Positions 32,307 through 41,826 of a stretch of 64,000 nt of DNA are shown piece by piece (the first letter of the stretch is position 1; every line of letters begins with the position of its first letter). Under the pieces are notes generated by a model that was not told the origin of the DNA, searched no databases, and saw only the letters and a list, made by a program, of their open reading frames with translations. The DNA is from Harmothoe impar. Lineage: Eukaryota; Annelida; Polychaeta; Phyllodocida; Polynoidae. Position numbers and translations under genes: made by a program. The stretch lies in contig OX381716.1 in the NCBI GenBank assembly GCA_947462335.1, forward strand, positions 2,048,845 through 2,112,844, written 5' to 3'.

Positions 32307-32694
32307 CAGGGGCGGCGGAAGGTGGATAAAGAAATTGGGGGGGCCCAGGTCCCAAAACCCAATGGGTGTAGTTTGGAGAGAGTCATAAAATAGAGTCTTT
32401 GGGCCGCAGGTCCCTGGAAAATTTAGGAATTTTCCTTTTAATTTGGCGCATTCGGAGTGGTTTGAATGATGTTTAGACATTTTTGAGAATTTACACTTGA
32501 ATTGATGTGTTCTGAAGGAGTTTGAGCTTGTTTTTTGAGAAAATGTTAGGAATTTTATCACGAGATTAGTGTTTTCTAAGGGTTTCTGAGTTTGTTTCCT
32601 AAAAAGTTGGGGGGACCAAAGTATGTTTTGGCCCCCCCATCTTTAAAGTTGGGGGGGCCTCGGCCCCCTGGCCCCCCCTGTTTCGCCGCCACTG
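32307..32694. mobile_element. hAT-like MITE with GC-rich ends and 5-bp target duplication
   Basis: Begins CAGGGGCGGCGGAAGG and ends CGCCGCCACTG, which fits the CAGNGGCGG-type termini common in hAT transposons. Exact CAAAG lies on both sides (32302-32306 and 32695-32699), a possible 5-bp target duplication. Sub-terminal GGGGGGGCC occurs at both ends. The AT-rich middle holds no transposase, although minus-strand frames cover it. The family assignment is inferred from the termini only. Confidence 0.7.
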
Positions 32695-32734
32695 CAAAGT
32701 GATTGAAAAAGAAATAGCCAGCGTATCTACCTTT

Positions 32735-33668
32735 GCTGAGAAGCAGCTCGACGTTAGACGCCTGAGACGCTACCCCAGGTACACAAGCCACAGGCTACCT
32801 CAGGTGCACAATAAAATATCAGCCAATCAGGATTCACGTGCTGCTGCAGCAGCAGATGCATCTGCTATGTTGGGTTTGTTTTGCTGTGCTGTGTACCTGA
32901 GGTACAATAGATTACTAGTGGGCCTAATTGAGTAATTACACTAAGTTACAGAAACCGCAACTCAAGTATTCATTCTGTACCTCCGGTACACAGTAGGCCT
33001 CCTAGCTACTGTACCTCAGGTACACAGTGGTCACCTAGCGTACCTCAGGTACACAGTGGGCATCCTAGCTACTGTACTACCTCAGGTACACTGTGGTCAC
33101 CTAGTGTACCTCCGGTACACAATGGCATCCTAGATACTGTACCATATGTACACTGTGGTCAACTAGTGTACCTCAGGTACACAGTGGACATCCTAGCTAC
33201 TGTACTACCTCAGGTACACTGTGGTCACCTAGTGTACCCCAGGTACACAGTGGGCATCCTAGCTACTGTAACTCAAGTACACAGTGGTTCTACTGTACCT
33301 CAGGTACACAGTGTTCTATTGTACCACAGGTACACAGTGATCATCCTATGTGTACCTGAGGTACACATTCTGGCCCTACTGTACCCCAGGTACAGATCCA
33401 CACTCCCAGGGCTATATGCTTACTACACATGTGTTTTCTCTTCTAGAAATTAAATTGCAAGGAATGCTCTAGTATGACATGCTGTGTACCTAGGGTACAG
33501 AAGGATGTGTACCTGGGATACAGAAGGATAGCCACAACCCATGCATCTGCTGCAGCAGCAGGTCGATTCTGATTGGCAGATTATATCCTGTGTACCTGAG
33601 GTAGACTGTGGCTTGTGTACCTGAGGTAATGTGTCAGGCGTCTAACAGTCGAGCTGCTGCTGAGAACT
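32735..33668. mobile_element. Foldback element with long arms and internal GTACCTCAGGTACACAG repeats
   Basis: The left arm (32735-32865) has GCTGAGAAGCAGCTCGACG, TTAGACGCCTGA, GTACACAAGCCACAGGCTAC, GCTGCTGCAGCAGCAG and ATGCATCTG. It pairs over about 130 bp with the right arm (33538-33668). Between the arms are about ten copies of TGTACCTCAGGTACACAGTG with CATCCTAGCTACTGTA spacers, at 30-60 bp periods. The internal unit is itself palindromic (TACCTCAGGTA-like). There is no coding region. Confidence 0.92.
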
Positions 33669-33805
33669 AGTACATTCCCTATGTAAGACACTATCCACTC
33701 ACCTAGATCCCCACCGCTCACACTACAATAGGGGAGGGATATTTCCAGTAACAGTAGACAGAGCCCTCTTGTCCTGCCAAAACACCTTACTTTTTGCAAA
33801 TGGGA

Positions 33806-33926
33806 TAGGATAAGGCAGGGCAGGAGACAGGCTGGGATAAGGCAGGACAGGTGACAGGCTAGGATAAGGCAGGACAGGTGACAGGCTAGGATGACGCAGG
33901 CCAGGGGACAGACTAGGATAGATAAG
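33806..33926. repeat. 27-bp minisatellite, 4 copies
   Basis: Unit GATAAGGCAGGACAGGTGAC plus AGGCTAG. A related phrase (GGATAAGACAGGACAGGGGA) recurs once at 34879. Confidence 0.93.
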
Positions 33927-33929
33927 GTT

Positions 33930-34900
33930 GGACATTTAAGCCTACTCCAATAACCCATCCTATACTTAGCTCCTGTGTAGGCCTATCATGGTCAGCCTAG
34001 ACCTACACTGTTCATGTATTTCTATGTTATCAAATTTGGAACAAATTACCATAATTACTCTCTCAAACCCATGCACTATAGAACATCTTAAGTAGCTATA
34101 GTCAACCATGACAAACAGGGATATCCATAGAACGGCGGCCTAGGAGAAGATGTACCTACCTGAAGGCCATGGACCAATTAGTTTCTGTGACATCATCAAT
34201 TTGTTTTATCCACATCTAGTGACTCCTGACTTTCAGTTATACGCCATATAATAGTTAGATATCATCTCATCCGGCAGCGGCAGTTGACTTTCAAACATAA
34301 CAAATATAAAACTATAGTCTATGTTGGGTCCCCCCGGTAGGGTTTACAGAACTAGGTTCTAGATGGGTGTCTCAGTCCAGTATAGTAAAGTCAATAAGTT
34401 ACAATAACTTGTTTTTTGGCACATCTGGCGGAAAAATTGCATACATGCATATTTAAAGCAGAACTAATATCAAGTGGAAACATTATTTTATAAGAGTATT
34501 TCTACTTGAAAAATTATATATTCAACTCAAAGAGTTTAAAAAGAAGAATAATCCCCTAAAATATCAATATTTGTTGTATAAAAAGGTTTATACTTCTGAT
34601 GAGGGGTGGGCTAGGATAAAATGATAATGCTGATTCCGAATCTGATGTGCGTGTGATGGTATCTAGATAGGAACAAGGTCAAAATCAAGGTCAAGTGACA
34701 TAAACCCATATTTTACTGTGGGGGTTTACTGACCTAGTCTTACATGACTAAAGAGTTGTAACTTGTACACATGAAACGCAGGGGAGGTTTGTTGAATAAG
34801 TTTACACTGGGTCCAAGCATCTTCAAAGCTTAATCTTCATTTTTGAGTTATTAAACTTAAAAGCCGAATAGTGCTTCAATGGATAAGACAGGACAGGGGA
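33930..34900. other. No gene recognised
   Basis: AT-rich unique-looking sequence. TCAAGGTCAAG at about 34689 is a perfect ERR/SF-1-type half-site, noted only as a single motif. Confidence 0.5.
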
Positions 34901-34904
34901 CAGG

Positions 34905-35040
34905 ATACACGAATGCAGCACTGACCATTCACTCACCAGGGCATCATGTCTGCATCATGACTGTCTTACGGGTTTACTCCTGTAAGATCTGCATTAAAGC
35001 ACCCGCTGGTAGGTTATTCGCCAGCTGCATCATGCGGAAA
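34905..35040. repeat. Family A element, diverged
   Basis: ATACACGAATGCAGCACTG, TCACTCACCAGGGCATCATG and TTATTCGCCAGCTGCATC. Confidence 0.65.
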
Positions 35041-35129
35041 ATCTAACATAAATTTCAAAACTTGATATGATTTCATCTCAGAGCTACAATTTGTCCCCCT
35101 ACTCCTAGTTTGACCTGATGGCATGCAAA

Positions 35130-35300
35130 CTAAAGGCTACGGTAACTCCCTCTAGTGGGCTTTACTCTGACTACAGGACAGTAGGTCCCCCTGGTGTGGT
35201 GTACTGTAACTACAGTTGTCTGTTAGTTCTGCCCCCACACACCAGGGGTAGCTGCAGTGCAGTGACTCCCAGTTCTCACACCAGGGGGAAGCACTCTACC
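35130..35300. promoter_or_regulatory. Cluster of CTCF-like motifs
   Basis: Four blocks resembling the CTCF core (CCACNAGGNGGCAG) on either strand: CCCTCTAGTGGGC (35148), CCCCCTGGTGTGG (35188), CACACCAGGGGTAGCTGCAG (35236) and CACACCAGGGGGAAGCACTC (35278). The GC-rich patch is also open as a 68-residue frame with no recognisable domain. An insulator-like element, a decayed repeat and a coding exon are all possible. Confidence 0.3.
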
Positions 35301-35511
35301 CGGCTGGTGTCAGAGCTGGATTGAGGATATACAGGACACTCCCTGGACATCTGTCTAAGAGATAGCCTTTGGACGTTTATTCACAAATAATGCCCTTTTA
35401 TCAACATGAAATGTTAATAGTTCAATCGGGTTGGTTTCTGATTGTGGTTCCCTTGAGACAGCTAGGCTGACCAACTAAAAGCAGAATCTCTCACAGTTAA
35501 AGTTACTGCAA

Positions 35512-35719
35512 ACGTAGACATTTTTGCACTGTACATATTTTTGCGAATATTGCAGAAATTTAGAGTCCACGAAAATATGTACAGCATGAGTATTTATCCA
35601 TTGTAGCTAAAGTACTAAGATATTTCAAAATTCACAATTTTTTTAAATACAGGCAAAATTGTACGTTATAGCAGATTTTTATACACGCTTTATATCCGTT
35701 TACAGTAATACATCTGGCT
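35512..35719. repeat. TACTGTAAACG MITE, copy 2
   Basis: TTACTGCAAACGTAGACATT at the left, ATATCCGTTTACAGTA at the right, with inner CTGTACATATTTTTGCG / GAAAATATGTACAG. Confidence 0.8.
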
Positions 35720-35792
35720 CGCTGCACAGAAAAAGGTATTTAAAGCATTAATAATATCAGGTGATGTCAGCGGGTAATGAGACAGCCCCTGG

Positions 35793-35994
35793 TTACTGTG
35801 AATTTTTATGTAGATATTTTCGCGTGCATCAATTTTTGTGAATTTGCTTAAAAGGACATTTTTGCTGGTATCAAAATTTGTGGATTTCCGAGATTCGGCT
35901 ATTTGATTCTATACTATTTACTCTGTACCTATTTTCGCAGATGTTTAAAAATCATGAAAATATGTTCAGCGCGAACATATCTACATTTACAGTA
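35793..35994. repeat. TACTGTAAACG MITE, copy 3
   Basis: GTAGATATTTTCGCGTGC at the left, GCGCGAACATATCTACATTT then ACAGTA at the right. Its right flank duplicates the right flank of copy 4. Confidence 0.85.
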
Positions 35995-36154
35995 TTAGCC
36001 TGGGTGTTAGCCTGTATGAGGGTGGTGTGGCACCTTAGTCGTTGATACATAAGTCACCCAGGGAGACGTCAGCTGGTTATAAGATGGATACTGGTGACCA
36101 CAGACACCTCCCTCAGGTATTAGGCTAGGTTAGGCTGGATGAGGGGTCCCCAGG

Positions 36155-36367
36155 TACTGTAAATGTGGATATTTTCGCGCTTGGATATTTTTCGCAAATT
36201 GGCTATAAAGTACAATTTCACCTGGATTTGAATGTGCGGATTTTAGAATATAGTATTTATATAACTACACAGAGTGACTATTGTAAAATGGACATATTTT
36301 CGTGGATTTTCATTTTCGCGAAAATCATGAAAATATGTACAGCGCGAAATATAAAACCCTTACAGTA
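36155..36367. repeat. TACTGTAAACG MITE, copy 4
   Basis: TACTGTAAATGTGGATATTT then TCGCGC at the left, ATGTACAGCGCGAAATATAA then TTACAGTA at the right. The flank TTAGCCTG, ATGAGGG, GCACCTT, ATACATAAGTCACCC recurs after copy 3, so MITE and flank were duplicated together. Confidence 0.88.
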
Positions 36368-36529
36368 TTAGCCTGTGTTAGCCTGGATGAGGGGCACCTT
36401 GACCCTTTATACATAAGTCACCCTCCCCCCTTACCACCCACCCCTCTCACATGCCATACATGCCTCCCAGGATCAGAGGTCTCCGGACGGCTTATGGCAC
36501 AGCACGTGAGGCCACTGTATATGACTGCA

Positions 36530-36603
36530 GTTAACCCTTTAAGGGCGCAGATCTCGGTACCCCTCTAGCGGCAATGGGAGTGGCGCCGGGACTCAGTCCT
36601 ATA
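36530..36603 (+). repeat. Family B repeat (GCAGATCTCGGTACCCCTC)
   Basis: CTTTAAGGGCGCAGATCTCG, GTACCCCTCTAGCGGC, GACTCAGTCCTATATATGGG, GGCGCTGGGG. The reverse complement is at 60228-60318 and a fragment at 28478-28535. Confidence 0.8.
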
Positions 36604-36705
36604 TATGGGGGCGCTGGGGGTTTAAGGGCGGCATGGTGTGTTAATGCATCATGCCCTTGGTCGTCATGATGTATGAATGCAGCCCTGGCGAGTAACTCAG
36701 ACGAG
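36604..36705. repeat. Family A element
   Basis: GGTTTAAGGGCGGCATGGTG, TTAATGCATCATGCCC, GATGTATGAATGCAGCCCTG. It directly abuts family B. Another fragment (GATGCACAAATGCTGATG) is near 36898. Confidence 0.75.
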
Positions 36706-37244
36706 GGCGAAGCCCAAGTCACCCTACCAGCAAGCTGTGGTTAATCCTAATTACCTTTTCATAACCATTGTCTATCTGTTTTAAACCACAGCAGTGATGG
36801 TATACGAAATAACCAAGGTGTGAAGGTGTGGCCCTCCGCTGTGGTTCAATGATGGCATCAACCCTATACATTGTAGATATACTAGTAAAGAGACAGCATG
36901 ATGCACAAATGCTGATGTAATAACAAAGTCTAAGGCATCATGCCGTCGGTGTACGGTGGATCATGGACTTGCTCAAGTCTTTGATTTTAAATAAAGACAA
37001 AAATGGATGTTGTCTCTGATATACTTTCTTCAACTATATAATCAAAGTGGGAGCAGCTAGGGGAGGGGAATAGGAGGTACTCTCACTGACACAGGCCATG
37101 CAGTCTGGCTGGATTATAGCATTGCTGGTTTAGAAACATCAACGTCCAGCTGGAATGTAGCTAAGAAATCAGGTGAAGGCAAAACAATCTGATGGGCCAA
37201 AAGATCATTTTAGGCCAAGGTTAGTTCTCACTTCCTTGGAAACA
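36706..37244. other. No gene recognised
   Basis: Family A fragment near 36895-36950; otherwise plain sequence. Confidence 0.45.
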
Positions 37245-37246
37245 TT

Positions 37247-37702
37247 ACACTGTCAGAAGTTAGTGTAGCTGCACAGCGAGATATACTGTAGCTGCACAGT
37301 ATAAAAGGAGGTATTTTTGGTTTCCAGTATTACATACTGCTCAGCTACACTCACCTACTGTAGAATACCACACACAGAAGGTCCTTGGATCGAGTCTTAC
37401 CTTGGCACAATATGAAATACGTTTTTATTTTTTTATTTCTTTAACCCATTTGACATGCATTTCCACCAATATTGACAAATAAATGTTAGCTAGTGATATT
37501 TGAATATCTACATTTGTATTATTTAAGTGTTTTATGCACATTTTAACAGTACTACCTATTGTGCCCAGGTGGGACTCGAACCCATGATCTCTAGATTGTA
37601 GATTACAGTAGGTGAGTTTGTAGCTGTACAGTATGTAATACTGGACACCAAAATACCTCCTTTTATACTGTTCAGCTACAGTACTTACTTCTAACAGTGT
37701 GT
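37247..37702. mobile_element. Long foldback of the CACTGTTAGAAGT family with tRNA T-arm-like segments
   Basis: Arms of about 110 bp begin CACTGTCAGAAGTTAGTGTA and end ACTTACTTCTAACAGTG. They share TATAAAAGGAGGTATTTT and CCAGTATTACATACTG. Just inside each arm is a T-arm-like sequence. The minus strand of 37570-37600 reads ATGGGTTCGAGTCCCACCTG then GGCACAAT. The plus strand near 37385 reads TTGGATCGAGTCTTACC then TTGGCACAAT. A similar element is at 50927-51363. Confidence 0.85.
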
Positions 37703-37802
37703 GTATAAATATAATGAGGCCCTATGTACCTGTAACCAGGATGAGGCTGTGCATGTATTGTGACCATGGTGATGGGTTTCTAGCCATCTTACTAATGGGC
37801 CA

Positions 37803-38107
37803 AATTAAAAAAAGGTTGGTTTCCTGTCACCCGACAGGGTTAAGCAAAACAGTGCCTGGTCTCCCTATTATTTCCTATTCCTGGGAAATTTAGCTATTTT
37901 CCAGTTTTCACGGTTTGTAAATTGGACACTTATTAAGGATTTTAGAGCAAAAGCTCTCAAATCAGGCCTAAAAATCTGAAAAACAAAAAAAAAAAAATTA
38001 TTAAAAAATCGGCCGGCCAGGCCTACCTTTCCAGACCATGTTACCGGAAACCAACCTTTTTTTAAATTTTGGCCTTGGACAATGGTTTGGTCTGACACCA
38101 TTTTTCT
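37803..38107. repeat. Family D repeat (GGTTTCCTGTCACC ... AACAGGGCCGACCC)
   Basis: AAAAAAAGGTTGGTTTCCTG with ACCCGACAGGGTTAAGC on the left; GGCCTACCTTTCCAGACC and AACCAACCTTTTTTTAA on the right, an inverted pair about 300 bp apart. Confidence 0.75.
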
Positions 38108-38189
38108 CATCATACATCACGATTACTACGCAGTAAAGAGGCAGTAAAGAGATTTCAGCAAGTTCTCAGGCAGTATGTTGCCATGGTAA

Positions 38190-38422
38190 GGCCAAAAAAG
38201 AGGATTGTTTTAGGTGCCCTGAACAACCCATTCAAAACAGGGCCGACCCTACTTTTTTTTATGCAATTTTGAAGAAATTTCAGTATTTTTACCCTTTTTT
38301 GGTAAATTTTAGAGTCTTCGGAGAGACCAGCTAGTACTATCATGTCAAAAAATATCCGACCTACCGACCCCACATTTGCTTCCCATGTTACCTGAAACAA
38401 ACCTCTTCTTTTTTTGGCCTAA
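38190..38422. repeat. Family D repeat, second copy
   Basis: GGCCAAAAAAGAGGATTG then AAACAGGGCCGACCCTAC on the left, CATGTTACCTGAAACAAACC then TTTTTTTGGCCTAA on the right. The internal TTTTAGAGTCTTCGGAGAG is shared with 47370. Confidence 0.8.
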
Positions 38423-38429
38423 TTCTGTG

Positions 38430-38600
38430 GTCGTCATGGTAACCCCATCCCGCTGACCGCCCTATTCATGACCACCTCCGTGACCGCCCCTTATAATGAC
38501 ATTCACCTCGCCGCGTGTCCGGCCTCATGAGGAGTGATGGGGTAGTAATGGCGGCGCATGACGCTAAATGGTAACTATGGGCGGGTTGCCATGGTAACAG
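38430..38600. promoter_or_regulatory. GC-rich patch with perfect RFX X-box
   Basis: GTTGCCATGGTAAC at 38585-38598 is a full palindromic X-box. A weaker GTCGTCATGGTAAC lies at 38429-38442, and GTAATGGCGGCGCATGACG sits between. Also CpG-rich for the region. Candidate ciliary-type or general RFX regulatory site; the target gene is not visible. Confidence 0.3.
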
Positions 38601-38699
38601 GATCATCTCCCTGTACATGGCCCTTCATACACAGCCCTTGATTATGTCCTGGTTCCAATAGCCGCATGTGTTTGGCTGTAACCACGTAAGGGAGTGATG

Positions 38700-38950
38700 A
38701 TCTTTTAACCACGGTAGGGGGTGGGCGTTGGTAGGGGGGCAAAATAAAATTGGATCCCTTGACCGGGGGGCTGTAAAAAAATTTGGACCCCTCTTTTGGG
38801 GGGGAGTAAAAAAAAAACTAATCTATTTTGGGCCAAAATGTGTGTGCGTTACTATGCTTCAGAGGGCCCGCTCGCCCACAGATTTTCGACCCGTAAGCAT
38901 TTGCGAAAAACCCACCCCTCCTCCTGTTGTTAAAATATGATCACTCCCTC
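38700..38950 (+). repeat. Family E repeat, full copy
   Basis: GGCAAAATAAAATTGGATCC, CTTGACCGGGGGGCTGTAAA, TTTGGACCCCTCTTTTGGG, GTGCGTTACTATGCTTCAGA, ACCCACCCCTCCTCCTGTTG, GATCACTCCC. The order matches 62115-62402 in reverse complement. Confidence 0.85.
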
Positions 38951-39280
38951 GGGGGAAGTGGGTGTGGAATATAAATGGGGGCTCTAGGCAGGGAGAACAT
39001 GATGGAATCGTATCCAATAGCGTTATCCCCAGGTTATCCCTCTACTGGGTGCACATGTAATGCAACATATCTCTCCATTTCACTCAATATGGCTGTATTT
39101 GTGCCTCTACCTGTTCCTCTATGAGGTTGATTCACCGTTACTAACGGTATATTCGGGGAAAAGAAGTATGTTATTTGTGGAAATCCTAACTAGTTTTTAG
39201 TAAAATCTTTTTTTAGCCCCAGCCGTCAGATGTACTAACTACAGACACCTCCCCTGTGCATACGGCACACACGATGCATC
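38951..39280. other. No gene recognised
   Basis: Plain sequence between repeats. Confidence 0.5.
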
Positions 39281-39286
39281 CTTCAC

Positions 39287-39432
39287 TGTTAGAAGTAAGT
39301 AGTGTTCCTGTACGCCAAATACTTGGGGCAACTTTGGTTCCAGTAGATTGTGCTGTAGACCTACAGCAAGTGAGCTTTTGTATATTTACAGCACTATGTA
39401 CTGTATAGGGACAGCAGAATCTACTGTTACTG
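39287..39432. repeat. Fragment of the CACTGTTAGAAGT / CTACTGT repeat families
   Basis: CACTGTTAGAAGTAAGTAGT at the start, GTGCTGTAGACCTACAGCAA, GACAGCAGAATCTACTGTTA at the end. Confidence 0.65.
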
Positions 39433-39456
39433 TACAGCAAAATTGATTGTAAATCA

Positions 39457-39655
39457 TAGTCTGAAGGTTCTGGGTTCACCTCCCAGTGCTGGAGACATTT
39501 TTAACCATCCATGTTAGGGAAAAACGAATTTTAGGTGGATGTAGGTAAAACAAGAGAAGTGGCTCCACCAAGGATTGAACTTACCACCTGTGGTGTTGGA
39601 GACAGGCGCTGATCCGTTGCGCCACAGAGCCAGTGTTACAAACATTCATATTGGG
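39457..39655 (-). mobile_element. tRNA-Arg-like SINE, copy 1
   Basis: The head is at 39561-39631 on the minus strand: GGCTCTGTGGCGCAACGGAT then CAGCGC, resembling the start of tRNA-Arg. All seven acceptor positions can pair with the 3' GGAGCC side (with two wobbles), and the D stem GCGC/GCGC is intact. The anticodon arm and T stem are degenerate. The body contains CTACATCCACCTAAAATTCG, and the tail carries AGCACTGGGAGGTGAACCC. A near copy lies 530 bp away at 39995-40195. Confidence 0.75.
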
Positions 39656-39798
39656 ATTTATTTTTTTGAAATACAAGATTCCCTATGCTTTAGCACTGAA
39701 GGGCAGTATTCAATGCCTCCATTGAATACAATGTGGCCGTATTCAATGGGCTGGGAAAAGTGTTTTTTTTCATTAAATGGCTTCAAATAAAAAATAAA

Positions 39799-39950
39799 CA
39801 CAAATGCCAACTACATTGATACTGTCTCTGATGTATTTCACTCATGGGGGCTGGGTCATATCCCACTCAGCCTGCGGCTTCGTGGGATATGGCCCCAGGC
39901 CCCACTCGTGAAATACAACAGAGACAGTATCAATGGGCGTTGGCATTTGT
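39799..39950. repeat. Hairpin MITE between the two SINE copies
   Basis: Arms of about 65 bp: ACAAATGCCAACTACATTGA, TACTGTCTCTGATGTATTTC, ACTCATGGGGGCTGGG and reverse complements. The centre CATATCCCACTCAGCCTGCG, GCTTCGTGGGATATGG is shared with the hairpin at 53052-53201. Confidence 0.92.
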
Positions 39951-39994
39951 CTATATATCTCTACTCTACTTCTCAACTGATTAATAATAATTTG

Positions 39995-40195
39995 TAAAGG
40001 TCTGGGGTTCGCCTCCCAGTGCTGGTGATATTTTTAATCATCCATGTGAGGGAAAAACTAATTGTAGGTGGATGTAGGTAAAACAAGAGAAGTGGCTCCA
40101 CCAAGGATTGAACTCACCACCTGTAGTGTTGGAGGCAGGCGCTGATCCGTTGTGCCACAGAGCCAGTGTTACAAATGGTCATATTGGGATATAAT
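39995..40195 (-). mobile_element. tRNA-Arg-like SINE, copy 2
   Basis: Head at 40094-40164 (minus strand GGCTCTGTGGCACAACGGAT), about 95% like copy 1 by eye in the head and body. The tail reads AGCACTGGGAGGCGAACCC on the minus strand. The two copies have the same orientation. Confidence 0.78.
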
Positions 40196-40309
40196 TTACC
40201 TCTGCCATGTCTGTATTAAATGAGCTACAGCCTTGTTGCTAAAGATCCCTGATGAGAGGTGGCTAGACCTAGGATCCATCCGATGACCTCTCATGTACAT
40301 ATTACAGGG

Positions 40310-40462
40310 AAAAGTACTGTAGATCTACAAGTCACTACCGTAACCTGCATCTACAGTAACAGAATTGTACATGTAAAGTAGAATTTGCTGTATTATTATT
40401 TACAGCTAAAGTACTGTACACTTACAGCAAATTTTGCTGTTCACGAACAACAACTTTTTACA
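40310..40462. repeat. CTGTAGATCTACAG-family element
   Basis: AAGTACTGTAGATCTACAAG, CATCTACAGTAACAG, GTACACTTACAGCAAATTTT, GCTGT and ending CTTTTTACAGTG. Confidence 0.65.
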
Positions 40463-40696
40463 GTGTTGGTTTTGAATAAGGCCTGGAGGAATATTAGTTA
40501 GTAAAGCACTGAGTGAAGTCCTGTTACAGACATGTATTTGTACAACAGAATAGTAAGACAACACAGAGAGGAGCCAAATCAGAATATGAACATTCAAACA
40601 GCCCTTGTGCAGTTGACATTGGATTACAGGCTGTGTCTCATGATATCGAGCCAATGTTATAGGCTCAGTCTCATGAGTTTGTAACATTTCAAACGT

Positions 40697-40772
40697 CTTT
40701 GACCGGTGCCGTCTTTGACCGGTGCCGTCTTTGACCGGTGCCGTCTTTGACCGGTGCCGTCTTTGACCGGGT
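40697..40772. repeat. 16-bp tandem repeat GTCTTTGACCGGTGCC
   Basis: Nearly five copies in perfect register, with further imperfect units to about 40850 (GTCTTTGACCGGGTGCC). Confidence 0.96.
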
Positions 40773-40852
40773 ATGTGATTAAAATGAAGAAAAAAGTAGC
40801 CTATAGTCTTTGACCGGGTGCCATCTTGGGCTGGGTGCCATCTTTGACCGAC

Positions 40853-40989
40853 CTGATAGAAAACGTTTAATTTAGAGCAGATGAAGATAAAATAGCCTGA
40901 AAAAGTTAATGGATGTTAAACCACTTTGAATTAGTTATTGGTAGCCGATTTATATCTTCATCTGTCTTAAAAAAAACGTTTTCTATCAA
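40853..40989. repeat. Short inverted-repeat element
   Basis: TGATAGAAAACGTTTAAT, GCAGATGAAGATA pairs with TATCTTCATCTGTC, AAACGTTTTCTATCA. The loop is about 65 bp. Confidence 0.88.
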
Positions 40990-41275
40990 GACGGTTACCC
41001 GACCCTACCTAGCAAAACAGGGCCGACCTTAGACATTTTTATCCAATTTTAAAAAAAAGCAGGAAGTAATTTTGGGGCTATCTCAGAGTCAATTTGATAG
41101 TTCACGATTCAACGCCGTTGTCGATGAGTCAGCGCTGAAGTTTGCGAGTCAGTTTTGGGTATTTTTCAGGCCAAAGTAAAAAGATTTAATTTTTTTTTTT
41201 TTTTAAATCCGACCTACCCTACCTAGATTTTCAGACTATGTAACCTGAAACACACCTTTTTTTTGGCCTAAGGCT
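40980..41275. repeat. Family D repeat
   Basis: CGACCCTACCTAGCAAAACA then GGGCCGACCTTAG, TTTTATCCAATTTT, GGCTATCTCAGAGTC, CGACCTACCCTACCTAG, GTAACCTGAAACACACC, TTTTTTTTGGCCTAAGG. The same layout, reversed, is at 55430-55655. Confidence 0.85.
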
Positions 41276-41382
41276 GAGGCAGTAGCGACATCACAATATG
41301 AAGATTAAAGATTTTCAGGTCATGAGATTGGATGACAGCAGATTACAAAGTGTCTTCTGCCGCCACACCTGACTCACATTAA

Positions 41383-41640
41383 CCCTTTAACCACTTAAGG
41401 ACGCCGTGATACCTTAATGCATCATGCCCTTGGTCATCATGATGCATAATTGTAACTTTGGAAAGTAAGTCACCAGTGCTGCATTCAAGCATCATGCCGA
41501 CCCTACTGGGTTGAGACACTCCCAAAGGGTGAGCATGATGCACCAATGTAGCCCCGGCGAGTTACTCGATGGGGCTGCATTGGTCCATCATGACGACCAA
41601 AGTCATCTTCTTGTGACACCTAGCCTTAAAGGGTTAAGGG
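41383..41640. repeat. Family A element, complete
   Basis: Starts TTAACCCTTTAACC, then CTTAAGGACGCCGTGATACC, and ends AGCCTTAAAGGGTTAAGG. Three internal hairpin modules are based on GATGCACCAATGTAGCCCC and the reverse complement GGGGCTGCATTGGTCC. It lies directly upstream of the decamer satellite. Confidence 0.9.
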
Positions 41641-41826
41641 CCACAAAGTGCTTTGATGCTCTACACTGTAAACACTTTGTTTAAATATGTATGCCGTATG
41701 TTGGCATGGTGCATGGCTGTAGCCCTGGTGAGTACTACCCCAGGTGGTGCCTGCCCAGACTGTACCACGTGACCGCCAGGTGTCAGGTGTCAGGTGGTGC
41801 TGTGGGTGCTACCCCTCCTCACTCAC

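Noticed and set aside
32883..33390. CRISPR-like spaced repeats of GTACCTCAGGTACACAG
   Set aside because: Spacers are themselves related (CATCCTAGCTACTGTA) and the array lies inside inverted arms of a foldback element.
33166..33453. 95-codon frame with repeated TVDIL/QVHSG-like residues
   Set aside because: Derives from the internal tandem repeats of the foldback element.
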